From Leptolyngbya sp. Heron Island J (lineage in GTDB: Bacteria; Cyanobacteriota; Cyanobacteriia; Phormidesmidales; Phormidesmidaceae), in contig NZ_AWNH01000043.1 in NCBI RefSeq assembly GCF_000482245.1, forward strand, positions 62,001 through 126,000: a stretch of 64,000 bases of DNA, in the 5' to 3' direction. How positions within the stretch are numbered: the stretch's first letter is position 1; every line of letters begins with the position of its first letter. The notes under the pieces were generated by a model. The model did not search any database. It was not told where the DNA came from and worked only from the letters and a program-made list of their open reading frames with translations. This document shows positions 34,653 to 44,476 of the stretch, piece after piece. The position numbers and the translations under genes are program-made.

Positions 34653-37139
34653 GTGTATCGAAAGATGTCTTTGGTTAAACTTGCCGCTATTGTTGTTGCC
34701 GCCGCCACAGTCTCCCAGCTGTCTGTTAAGAGTCTAGCGCCACCCACTGTCCTGGCACAGACATTGGGTGGGAATTCCGAACCGTTTCCCATTCCTGATA
34801 CCCTGCCAGATGACACCCGATTAAAGGTGGACGGTTCTCCCAGCATGCGGTTTGTCAATGAGGCCCTAGAAAATCGATTTGAGGCACAGTTTCCTAACAT
34901 TGATATCCAGCTTGATGTTAGCCGCACCGATGCAGCCTTGAGGGCACTGATCGCGGGGGATATTGATATTCTGGCTACGGGTCGCCCTTTAACTGAAACT
35001 GAAAAAGCTCAGGGTGTGATTGAAGTTCCCCTGCCACAGCGCGAAAAACTGGCCATCATTGTCGGCCTAGATAATGAGTTTACCGAGGAGCTGACCTTGG
35101 ACCAATTTGCTCGCATTTTTCGAGGTGAAATCAGCAACTGGTCCGACGTGGGGGGTCCGGATCTTCCCATTCGGGTTGTCGATCGGCCTGACTACAGTGA
35201 TACTCGCCGGGCCTTGAGTACCTACGATATATTTGAGGAGGGACCGTTTGAGACCGGGGCAACAGCTGATCCGGTTGCTGATGATGAAACCGATACCGTT
35301 GTGGCCGCGTTAGGAAACGATGGCATCGGCTATACAGTCGCCTCCCAGGCGATTGATCGCGATGATGTGCGGATTATTCCAATGCATCAGACCCTGCCGG
35401 ACGATCCCCGCTATCCTTTTTCCCAGTATCGTGCGTTTGTGTATAAGCAGGGGGCTGGACCTGGAGTTTTGGCGTTTCTGGGGGTGGCAACAACCACACC
35501 GGGGCAAGACGGTTTTGCAGCAGAGACCACTGAGATCGCCACGGCAGACTCTCCTGAGGCAGATTCTCCTGCATCAGAGAGATCTGTCGCTGTAACAGAC
35601 ACTGATGAACCAGCAAGTTCTACCGCTGAGGCAAGTTCTCCTGGAACAACAGATGCTCCGACAGCGACAGATGAGGCCGCCCCTGCCGATTCAGCGTCTG
35701 CGCCTGTTGCGACATCCAATGATGCCGTCGCGGGTACGGTCAGTCGCCGTGGGTTTCCATTCTGGATCTTGCCACTTTTAGCAATTCCACTACTGGGGGC
35801 ACTGTTATGGTGGCTGTTAAAAAACGGGGGAGGGGCGGCACCAGCCGAGGAGACTGCCGGGACAGCGGTACCGGCATCAGGCATCGTCGCCCCGGCGGCA
35901 GCGGCAACAGCAGCGGTGCTATCGCCTCGACTGGTGATCACGCCTCGCGACTCTCATCATGCCTATGCCTATTGGGAAATTCCCCAGGAGCGTTTGCTGG
36001 CCGCCAAGCAACAAGGGGGAGAAACTATGATATTACGTCTTTATGATGTGACCCAGCGGAGCCACAATGCGCCGTTACCCGTATTGGCGGCGGAGTTCCC
36101 ATGTCTTGAATCAAATCCGGATCTGCATCTACCCATCGCCCTGGATGACAGTAGCTACTGTGCAGAAGTAGGGTATCTGGATACTGACAATCAGTGGCTA
36201 CCCATTGCCAAGTCAGAGCCCGTGCGGATACGGCCTGAGCGAGGTGTGTCACCAGTAGCAGCAGGAGCGGCGCTGGCAGGAGCAGCTGTTGTGGGGGGAG
36301 TGATGGTTGGGCAACAGACAAACTCTGACGCCACTTCCAGCCGGATTGTCATGACGCCTCAAACACAGCAAACAGCCTATGCCTATTGGGAAGTCCCTGA
36401 AACAGAGAAAGCAGCACTTAAGGACGACGGTGGGCAACGGTATCAGCTGCGTATCCATGATGTGACGGGTGTTGACCTGGAGCGCCAGCCGCCTAATAGC
36501 ACCGTGACCTATGACTTGTCTGAGGACGATTGCGATCGCACCCTCTCTCTCCCCCGGGCTCAACATGACTACATCGCAGAAGTCGGCTATCAGACCGCTA
36601 CTGGTAGCTGGCAGCCACTGGCGCGATCTCTCCCCATCCAGACCGCCACCGTTTTATCACCTGCCTGGCAGAATACTGCGAACACAATCCCACTAGCGGC
36701 CGCTGGGGCCGCCGGAGCCCTAGCGGCGGTGGTTCAAACTGCTTCCCAGGACTCAACTCAGACCTTTACAATCCATAGCCGCGACCATGCACTCATGTTG
36801 GAGCAAGACCAACTACGCCACATTGAAAACAACGTCGCCGCCACCCGTGATCTGGTGCCCGGACTATATATCCTACAGTTGCGGGACGGTATGTTTAACT
36901 ACGATGCCGATAATAATCATTCTGGTGAACCTTTTGTCCTCCTATGGATTCACGGCGGCACTGTCATCAACCAAACGACTGGCGTTCCCATTAGTTCATC
37001 AACCTGGACCACCCTCAACGGCTATGAGGACAGCCTGATGCTGGATGTCAGAGAGCCGACCAAACTCTGTGCCTTTTTTATCGATACCTATCCAGACGAC
37101 AATGCCGGAGAAGTCACACTTTCAATTACCCAGCAGTAG
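34653..37139 (+). CDS. PstS-like periplasmic-binding domain / transmembrane / two DUF4912 / unknown C-terminal domain
   Basis: 828 residues from GTG 34653 (GGAG 7 bases upstream; ATG 34665 is possible). The order is: signal peptide (to ~35); a phosphate-binding-protein-like domain (~45-275: LKVDGSPSMRF, DILATGRPLT, IFRGEISNWSDVGG); an acidic Thr/Ala/Ser linker; a transmembrane helix (~365-388, FWILPLLAIPLLGALLWWLL); two DUF4912 domains (~425-525 and ~555-660, each with AYAYWEIP/AYAYWEVP and a YxAEVGY strand) joined by Ala/Gly hydrophobic stretches; and a C-terminal domain shared with the 34125 protein. The binding domain would face the periplasm and DUF4912 the cytosol (inference), suggesting a one-protein sensor. 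No kinase or transporter is attached. Confidence 0.82.
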   Translation: MYRKMSLVKLAAIVVAAATVSQLSVKSLAPPTVLAQTLGGNSEPFPIPDTLPDDTRLKVDGSPSMRFVNEALENRFEAQFPNIDIQLDVSRTDAALRALIAGDIDILATGRPLTETEKAQGVIEVPLPQREKLAIIVGLDNEFTEELTLDQFARIFRGEISNWSDVGGPDLPIRVVDRPDYSDTRRALSTYDIFEEGPFETGATADPVADDETDTVVAALGNDGIGYTVASQAIDRDDVRIIPMHQTLPDDPRYPFSQYRAFVYKQGAGPGVLAFLGVATTTPGQDGFAAETTEIATADSPEADSPASERSVAVTDTDEPASSTAEASSPGTTDAPTATDEAAPADSASAPVATSNDAVAGTVSRRGFPFWILPLLAIPLLGALLWWLLKNGGGAAPAEETAGTAVPASGIVAPAAAATAAVLSPRLVITPRDSHHAYAYWEIPQERLLAAKQQGGETMILRLYDVTQRSHNAPLPVLAAEFPCLESNPDLHLPIALDDSSYCAEVGYLDTDNQWLPIAKSEPVRIRPERGVSPVAAGAALAGAAVVGGVMVGQQTNSDATSSRIVMTPQTQQTAYAYWEVPETEKAALKDDGGQRYQLRIHDVTGVDLERQPPNSTVTYDLSEDDCDRTLSLPRAQHDYIAEVGYQTATGSWQPLARSLPIQTATVLSPAWQNTANTIPLAAAGAAGALAAVVQTASQDSTQTFTIHSRDHALMLEQDQLRHIENNVAATRDLVPGLYILQLRDGMFNYDADNNHSGEPFVLLWIHGGTVINQTTGVPISSSTWTTLNGYEDSLMLDVREPTKLCAFFIDTYPDDNAGEVTLSITQQ

Positions 37140-37194
37140 TGCCTACTAGCGTATTCACAACAAACTTGTATCTTTAGAGCAAGAGAAGAAAACT

Positions 37195-37707
37195 ATGTTT
37201 TTTGAAGTCTTGAGTGCCATTAATGACCCCAATCAGCAGGCCTCCATCAGTCAGTTAGAGCACATCACCCAATCGATAGAAAAGGTAGCCAGCAGCCAGG
37301 GGTTCAATCCGCATCAGATGCAGTTGATGATGACTATTTTAGGTGGCGTACTGCAACCGGTATTAAAACAGAAACAGGCTCAACTGGGCGCTGGTCAGTT
37401 AGCATCTATGCTGGGTCGGAGCAATGATGTTTCTATGTTGACGGCGATTATCTCACCACAGCAACAGCAACAGTTGGCCGCAGCCGTGGCTAACAAAACA
37501 GGCATGCAAGCTGCTGTAGCCCAGGCCATGATACCTCAGCTGCTGCCATTGGTGATCAGCCTATTCAATATGGGTGCTCCGACACCAGGCAGCGTTGGTG
37601 GAACAAATTCGTTACTCAGCACTTTTTTAGATAGTAATCGGACTAGCAATACTGATTTAGGGAACGTTATGAGATTCGCAAATCGTTTTTTGAGCCCCCC
37701 CAACTAA
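37195..37707 (+). CDS. DUF937-like/YidB-type small protein
   Basis: 170 residues, 55 bases after the PBP/DUF4912 gene and on the same strand. It is mostly helical and Gln/Met-rich (QLMMTILGGVLQPVLKQKQ, QQQQQLAAAVANKTGM), with a short hydrophobic helix (MIPQLLPLVISLFNMG) and a Gly/Ser/Asn C-terminus. This layout fits cyanobacterial DUF937-type proteins. There is no signal peptide. Function unknown. Confidence 0.65.
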   Translation: MFFEVLSAINDPNQQASISQLEHITQSIEKVASSQGFNPHQMQLMMTILGGVLQPVLKQKQAQLGAGQLASMLGRSNDVSMLTAIISPQQQQQLAAAVANKTGMQAAVAQAMIPQLLPLVISLFNMGAPTPGSVGGTNSLLSTFLDSNRTSNTDLGNVMRFANRFLSPPN

Positions 37708-37717
37708 AGATTTGGGG
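37698..37717 (+). terminator. hairpin over the 37195 gene stop
   Basis: CCCCAA pairs with TTGGGG around CTAAAGAT and includes the TAA stop. There is no T-run, so it is a weak candidate. Confidence 0.4.
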
Positions 37718-38520
37718 ATGGGTTGATTGCTGTTGCCTGCAGTATTAAATGCTCATGACCACCAATATGCTAAGAGTCTTGTTGTGAGCCTGTAGCTCAA
37801 TCATCTCAGCGATAGGTCTGCTCTCCAATCAGATACATTACTATACACAACATTTCAATAAAATCAGGACTATTTTTGACTGTTCCTACTGCAGTGCATT
37901 TACCTGAATCTGGTTACCTACACAGCAACCCGACCGCAATTCTGTATACAACAGCACTAGAGGTTGAGTCATAAACAAGGGTGATGTAAGGGGCTCAGGA
38001 TTTTATAAGTCCAACAATGTTGTCTGCATATTTTACGGCCCCTGGGGAACATTGAAGTTAAGTTCCGTATCTAATTCCTTAGATTTCTTAGAAACAAGCA
38101 GGGTATATCTTCTGTCTTACAAAGTTAAGTTGATTTTGAGAACAATTAGTCAATTTGCCGTTATTGATCCCCGGAATGATTGCATCTACAAGATGCAGGT
38201 GAATAGCCTTTCTACTCGATCGGTAATCCTCCCAATCAGCAACGGCGTCAATTATTTGCAGTCTGACCCAACGACTGACGTTTTCGTTTGGGCTTTTTTC
38301 CGTGAGCCAGGTTCAAATCCGTCTAGAAAACCTCCGCAATATGACTGAATTTGATCACTGAAATCCTGGTAATTTTCTTTTGCGTAGTAGAAGTTATTCG
38401 GTAAGTGTTATGCAAAGGGCCATCTAGTAGTTGAATTTCCTCTACCTTCCACTCTTGTTATACGAAATCTTATGCCCAGAAGCAGTTTAGTTTGCCTCAG
38501 GGGGTATACACCGTAATTCT
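37718..38520. other. 800-bp region before the C39 exporter gene
   Basis: It contains palindromic element copy C (38157-38245). I looked for a small double-glycine precursor gene and saw none. An open frame through 38052-38348 runs across the repeat and has no coding character. Confidence 0.55.
38157..38245 (-). repeat. copy C of the ~90-bp palindromic element
   Basis: The ends are GCCGTTATTGATCC and AATCAGCAACGGC. The inner hairpin, TGCATCT-ACA-AGATGCA, is the most perfect of the five copies (7 bp). Confidence 0.78.
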
Positions 38521-40761
38521 ATGAAGTATTCATTCGTTAGCCAGCCTAGAGAAGAAGATTGCGGAATTGCCTGTATTGCAATGATCGCTAGGCACTACGG
38601 TCAGAATTTACCGCTCTCCCGCATCCGTGAGCTTGTCGGTGCGGGGCAGTTGGGCACCTCTCTATTAGGGTTGCAGCAGGGGGCTGAAGCATTAGGGTTT
38701 CAAGCACGCTCAGGTCAGGCCACCGATGATATTTTTAATCGTATCCATCGGTTACCGCTACCCGCCATTATTCATTGGGGTCAGGAACGCTGGGTCGTTT
38801 TCTATGGCAAGCAGCAGCAGCAATACGTGATTGCCGACCCCGGTGTTGGTATTCGTCATCTCAGTGCAGAAGAGATTCAGCATCACTGGGGTGATGGTGC
38901 CATGCTCTTGCTGGTGCCAGATGAGGCGTTCTATCGTTTATCAACCGATAAGCCGAGCCGCATAACGGGTGTTCTGCAGCAGATTTGGCCCTATCGTTTT
39001 TCCCTCATCCAGGTCTTAACATACGGCCTATTTATTGGCTTTCTCTCCCTGATCGCTCCTTTTCTGGTTCAGCTAATTACCGATGATGTTCTGATTGGGG
39101 GGAATGCTCAGCTGCTGGCAAAGGTTGCGATCGCAGCGCTGGGCTTCTTTGTCATCAAGAGTCTGTTAAATCTGGTACAAATCACCCTAGTTGCCAATAT
39201 TTTTCAAAGGCTTGAGCTAGGGCTAACCCTCGAATTTGGCCATAAGCTCTTAAAGCTACCGTTAAATTATTACGAAACTCGACGTAGCGGTGAATTTGCC
39301 GGTCGATTTAAAGATATTGCCCGTATCAATGAGCTGATGGTCGACGGCACTATCCAGCTCCCTGGCCTCTTCTTTACAGCAGCAGTATCCCTGGGCTGCA
39401 TGCTATTTTTCTACAGCGCTCGCCTCACCCTGGTGTCACTGGTGACAGCCGGGGTAATGCTAGGGGCCACCCTCACCCTGCTACCCATCTTTCAAACCCG
39501 TATTCGCCGGTTACTATCGCTCAAAGATAAGAATCAGGCCCTGATGGTGGAGCTGTTCAGAGGGGCGATGACTTTTAAGACAACAACGGCCCAACCCCAA
39601 CTTTGGCAAGAGATCCAGGGACGATTTGGCCACCTGGCTAGTAAGAAAGCCGACAATGTCCAACTCAGCTTTTTTACCGGTCAATTAGCAGACCTGATAT
39701 CAGGTATTGGCTACATCAGCACCTTCTGGCTAGGTAGCACCATGGTGATTAATCAAGAGTTGACCCTGGGTCAGCTCTTAGCTTTTAGCATCATGAGCTA
39801 CAGTTTTCTGGAATTTATTAGCTTTATCGTCAAATTTTCAGACAGGCTCATGGAAATTAAAACATCGATACAGCGATTTGACGATGTTATTGATGTCGAT
39901 GAAGAGAGCCCAGACGACTGGTTAAAACCCCTGGCTGAAATCCCATCTGATGGTGATATTAACTTCAAACAAGTCAACTTTCACTACCCAGGCCGATACA
40001 ATTTACTAGAAACATTTTCACTCACCATCCCCGGTGGCAAATCATCGGCCTTAGTCGGCGCTTCAGGATCTGGGAAAAGTACAATTGCCAAAATTCTGGC
40101 TGGGTTACACCCCTATCAGGCCGGTGAAATCTTAGTCGGTCCCCACAACTTACGTGATTTATCCACTGAGTGTGTGCGGCAGCAAATTGTTTTAGTTTCT
40201 CAAACCACCCATTTCTGGAGTCGCTCAATCCTAGAAAATTTTCAGCTCTGTGCCCCCAAAGCCACCTATAACGAAGTGGTGGCTGCCTGTCGCATCACTG
40301 GGGCCGACCAGTTTATTGATCGGCTCCCCGATGGCTATCTAACTGTTTTAGGAGAGTTAGGCTCTAATTTATCAGGCGGACAACTACAGCGATTAGCCAT
40401 TGCCCGAGCCCTGGTGTTAAAGCCAGCAATTCTCATCCTGGACGAATCCACGTCAGCCTTAGATCCCATTAGTGAAGCTGAACTACTTCAAAACCTATTG
40501 ATGCATCGTCAAGGGCATACAACCGTTTTAATTAGCCATCGTTCCAGTGTTAATCGCATTGTTGACTGGGTAGCAGTGATCAATGATGGAGAGGCCGATA
40601 TCGCCGGTCCCCCCGACTATTTACTGGGTAAAGAAGGTGGGCATTTGCAATTCCTACAAGGAGAACCACCGCATCCTTTGAGGGGACAAAAGCGTTTAGT
40701 CGCCAGTAATAGCACAACAGCGGCTGATGTCCCTTCACTACCAGGGCCTCTGGACCACTAA
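38521..40761 (+). CDS. C39-peptidase-containing ABC exporter (bacteriocin/PCAT type)
   Basis: 746 residues. The N-terminal C39 domain has catalytic Cys14 (REEDCGIACIAM), His85 (PAIIHWG) and Asp106 (IADPGVG), so it should be an active cysteine protease that trims leader peptides after a double-glycine-type site. Six-helix membrane domain ~155-435. ATPase domain with Walker A GASGSGKST, signature LSGGQLQRLAIARAL and Walker B ILILDESTSALD. It acts at the inner membrane, cleaving and exporting a peptide or small protein. An HlyD-type partner follows. No obvious substrate gene is nearby. Confidence 0.93.
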   Translation: MKYSFVSQPREEDCGIACIAMIARHYGQNLPLSRIRELVGAGQLGTSLLGLQQGAEALGFQARSGQATDDIFNRIHRLPLPAIIHWGQERWVVFYGKQQQQYVIADPGVGIRHLSAEEIQHHWGDGAMLLLVPDEAFYRLSTDKPSRITGVLQQIWPYRFSLIQVLTYGLFIGFLSLIAPFLVQLITDDVLIGGNAQLLAKVAIAALGFFVIKSLLNLVQITLVANIFQRLELGLTLEFGHKLLKLPLNYYETRRSGEFAGRFKDIARINELMVDGTIQLPGLFFTAAVSLGCMLFFYSARLTLVSLVTAGVMLGATLTLLPIFQTRIRRLLSLKDKNQALMVELFRGAMTFKTTTAQPQLWQEIQGRFGHLASKKADNVQLSFFTGQLADLISGIGYISTFWLGSTMVINQELTLGQLLAFSIMSYSFLEFISFIVKFSDRLMEIKTSIQRFDDVIDVDEESPDDWLKPLAEIPSDGDINFKQVNFHYPGRYNLLETFSLTIPGGKSSALVGASGSGKSTIAKILAGLHPYQAGEILVGPHNLRDLSTECVRQQIVLVSQTTHFWSRSILENFQLCAPKATYNEVVAACRITGADQFIDRLPDGYLTVLGELGSNLSGGQLQRLAIARALVLKPAILILDESTSALDPISEAELLQNLLMHRQGHTTVLISHRSSVNRIVDWVAVINDGEADIAGPPDYLLGKEGGHLQFLQGEPPHPLRGQKRLVASNSTTAADVPSLPGPLDH

Positions 40762-40767
40762 CCAATT

Positions 40768-40857
40768 GCCGTTGCTGATTTAGAGGATGAACCGATCTGT
40801 TAGAAGTGCCATATGTCACCATCTCTCAGAGAAATTCATACCGGAGATCAGCAACGC
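40768..40857 (+). repeat. copy D of the ~90-bp palindromic element
   Basis: GCCGTTGCTGATTTAGAGG ... GAGATCAGCAACGCC. It lies 6 bases past the exporter stop, inside the exporter/HlyD gene pair. Confidence 0.78.
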
Positions 40858-40905
40858 CCTAACTAACTTACATAAAAGAGTCCTTGTCAATTTGAGTGTA
40901 ACCCC

Positions 40906-42099
40906 ATGAACAATGATGCGTCTTCTAAGGGTATGTTTGACTTGCCAATTCAGCCCAAAAAGTCAACTGCAATTGAACCAGAGGCTGACATGGACCTGGC
41001 AATTGAGCACGTCAAATCGTCTGTAGGCACCCTAGCCGCAACCCAAAATTACCCAGACAGATCGTCGGCTGGAGAAAAGCCACAGTCTTCAAAGTCGCCG
41101 GTCGTAGAGAATTTTTTACCATCACCCAACCGTCTGCTGGCATTGGGTAGTCTAGGACTGGTGGGTGCATTAGGCGTAGGAGCTGGCGCTTCAACCCTCA
41201 TCCCCTATCGCACAACAGTCAACGTTCAAGCTATGGTAGAGCCTGTAGAGAATGTGCAGTCTATCCAATCTGGATTGGGCGGCGTTGTTGACGCCATTTA
41301 TGTTCAAGAACATGACACAATTCAACCCGGTCAGGAAATAGCGACCTTTAGAAATGCAGCTCTACAAGCTGAAGTTGATCAAATCAAAGCTAAAATTGCT
41401 GGTACTGAAGAACACATCACTCAAATCGATAGTCAGTTAAACGCCCTCAAAAAGCGACGCTCGGCAGAAACTAACTGGTTGCAACAGCTGACGATAGAGG
41501 GGGTAGAAGACGACAAAAATTCATCACAATATAATGCCTCAAAGGAATGGCTACTCAGGCATCGAAACGATCTAGAAACACAGCTTAGGGAAAATCGTAA
41601 CGAATTAGCCAAGGCTGAACAACAGATTGATAATTTAACCATCCGTGCTGCCCATGCAGGGAGCATTTATCAGCTGGGGCTCAACAGACCAGGTCAAATC
41701 GTCAGTGCTAATGAAACCATCGCTAACGTTGTGCCAGATGGAGCAGCCCTAGAAATTCAAGCCTTAGTCCCGGCAACTCAAATAGACACTGTTGAAATCG
41801 GTGCCCCTACACGGATGCATTTAGCCAGCTGTGCGTTTTTAAGCTTTGGTTCTTTACAGGGACAGGTCACCTCCGTTGAACCCGTTCAAACAGACGCAGC
41901 AATTACGCCAAATCCATCAGCAACCCGTTCAGAACCGGCCTATTTAGTAACGGTAGAGACCAGTAGCAAAAACCTACAATCTGGTTCACGTACGTGTGAA
42001 TTGTTACCTGGGATGGAAGGAGAGCTTAAAATTATTACACAACAGGAACAACTTTTAACCTTCATTTTAAGGAGGCTACGCCTCAAGACCAGTATTTAA
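40906..42099 (+). CDS. HlyD-family membrane fusion protein
   Basis: 397 residues. It has a cytosolic N-terminus of ~85 residues, one transmembrane helix (LLALGSLGLVGALGVGAGAST), a lipoyl-like half (GLGGVVDAIYVQEHDTIQPGQEI), a helical hairpin (~160-250) and the second half (TIRAAHAGSIYQLGLNRPGQIVSANETIANVVP). It links the C39 exporter to the outer membrane or periplasm. The last ~10 residues are encoded by a GGAGGCTACGCCTC palindrome and look like a small repeat-derived tail. Confidence 0.87.
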   Translation: MNNDASSKGMFDLPIQPKKSTAIEPEADMDLAIEHVKSSVGTLAATQNYPDRSSAGEKPQSSKSPVVENFLPSPNRLLALGSLGLVGALGVGAGASTLIPYRTTVNVQAMVEPVENVQSIQSGLGGVVDAIYVQEHDTIQPGQEIATFRNAALQAEVDQIKAKIAGTEEHITQIDSQLNALKKRRSAETNWLQQLTIEGVEDDKNSSQYNASKEWLLRHRNDLETQLRENRNELAKAEQQIDNLTIRAAHAGSIYQLGLNRPGQIVSANETIANVVPDGAALEIQALVPATQIDTVEIGAPTRMHLASCAFLSFGSLQGQVTSVEPVQTDAAITPNPSATRSEPAYLVTVETSSKNLQSGSRTCELLPGMEGELKIITQQEQLLTFILRRLRLKTSI

Positions 42100-42113
42100 A
42101 AACTTATATCAAC

Positions 42114-42755
42114 ATGACTGTGGGCAGACCTGACCAGCAAAACTCCAAAGATACGTTCCCATTATCAGCTCACAACCTGGCACTAAGAGATATAACCCTG
42201 GTAGCTGATGATTTGATGCCAGATGTAACATCGCTGCCCCAAGTCAGTTCAGCTTCCACAGGACCTAAGCCAAATTCATATACTGTAGAGCTGTTTCGAG
42301 ATGAAGCCAGGGTGACGGCAACTGAGTTACTCTATGGCCATAGCAGCTATGCGCTCAAAGACATTGACTCACTACAGATTTCCAAGCTGCACCGCAAACG
42401 CTCAATTTTCCAAAAAAAAGTAAACACTTTCCTCGCTAGCATAGTGGCCACCGCTGGCCTACTGCTACTGCTCAATGCTCTTACCTGGTTTATCTATGTG
42501 TTGAATCTAATCCTAATTATTGGCAGTATCAGCTATGCCATCTATTTTAACTGGTGGATTGAGCAGCGCAGACGGGGTGAGTTTGGCTTGGTGATGACAA
42601 TGAAACCGAATGCAAAAGTTGTCATTACAAGTCACAGCTTGAAAGCCATTCAAACCCTTTATCAGCTCCTGTTTCGTCGTATGGATATGAGCCCCCACAC
42701 CAATGAGTCTTTGACAGTCAATATGTATACAGGAGAAATACTTAACGATTACTAA
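42114..42755 (+). CDS. small membrane protein, DUF6232-like
   Basis: 213 residues, 14 bases after the HlyD gene, so likely the same transcript. The first ~60 residues are polar. Two close membrane helices lie at about 103-145 (VNTFLASIVATAGLLLLLNAL and FIYVLNLILIIGSISYAIYF). A short cytosolic tail, VMTMKPNAKVVITSHSLKAI, follows. The layout fits DUF6232-type proteins, but I am not certain. It may be an accessory of the exporter or an immunity-type protein (inference from position only). Confidence 0.6.
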   Translation: MTVGRPDQQNSKDTFPLSAHNLALRDITLVADDLMPDVTSLPQVSSASTGPKPNSYTVELFRDEARVTATELLYGHSSYALKDIDSLQISKLHRKRSIFQKKVNTFLASIVATAGLLLLLNALTWFIYVLNLILIIGSISYAIYFNWWIEQRRRGEFGLVMTMKPNAKVVITSHSLKAIQTLYQLLFRRMDMSPHTNESLTVNMYTGEILNDY

Positions 42756-43472
42756 ACTGGAGACCATCGTCACCAGTCATAGGGCAGCCCCTACCTGACA
42801 ATGCCTAATATCAACATAAAACAGGTTTATCGGTGCGTAACCCGATCGTCAGACTAACGGTTGCCATGCTTTTGGTAGAGCCACAAACAACTATCTTTAC
42901 AGATACTTTAACAATGTGAGGAAAATCTTCACTCAGTGACAGTAGGACCAGTTAATCCACTTGAGACTGGTACTTGCAAGCCATCAGCCATTCATTTTTA
43001 AAACCGTACTTGAGTCAAAACCTTGCCGCTATACAGCCAGTTTTCAAATTGCCCCATCTGGTTAGAAGAATGGCACACAGCTGTACTGGATAGCTGCCCT
43101 AAAAAAATAGACTATCTTTCTGTAGCCTTTGAAAAGGCAGAGAAGTATTACGCGATAATACTGAAGTTTTTCCTTGATCTTAAGGTTGAAAACCACTTAA
43201 AAAATTGGTCTACAGCATCTTGTCCTAGGTAGTCGTCGTAGGGTTGAATCACATCTAAGGTCTTCTAACCAATCGCTTACTACAGACCGAGCATACCGAT
43301 CGAACATATTGTTATTCAAATCGGGGTGACTGACTCAGATGTTTTAGAACTGTTGAAATTCATGACGATTTTATCGTCTAATTACCCCAAGCAAAGATCC
43401 GCATCAATCGCACTTGAAATTGGGGACAGACAATCATCTGTGTGAAAATGTTTTTGATTAAAGGATTTGAAC
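42756..43472. other. 717-bp intergenic region before the SLH protein
   Basis: No gene that I can support. A 69-codon frame at 43023 starts with TTG, has no ribosome binding site and has ordinary composition. I saw no Gly-Gly precursor peptide on either strand. Confidence 0.5.
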
Positions 43473-44429
<957 letters not shown>

Positions 44430-44443
44430 GCAGAACAGTTCAT

Positions 44444-44464
44444 CTTGTATGGCATGCCAACAAG
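44444..44464. terminator. palindrome between convergent genes
   Basis: CTTGT and ACAAG flank the perfect palindrome TGGCATGCCA, in the 47-base gap between the SLH gene and the minus-strand dehydrogenase-like gene. There is no T-run. Confidence 0.4.
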
Positions 44465-44476
44465 CTGTTTAATGCA

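Noticed and set aside
38052-38348. 98-codon open frame before the C39 exporter, first considered as a peptide precursor
   Set aside because: It covers palindromic element copy C, has no ribosome binding site and lacks a Gly-Gly leader.
43023-43232. 69-codon open frame before the SLH gene
   Set aside because: TTG start, no ribosome binding site, no recognisable features; also considered and dropped as an exporter substrate.
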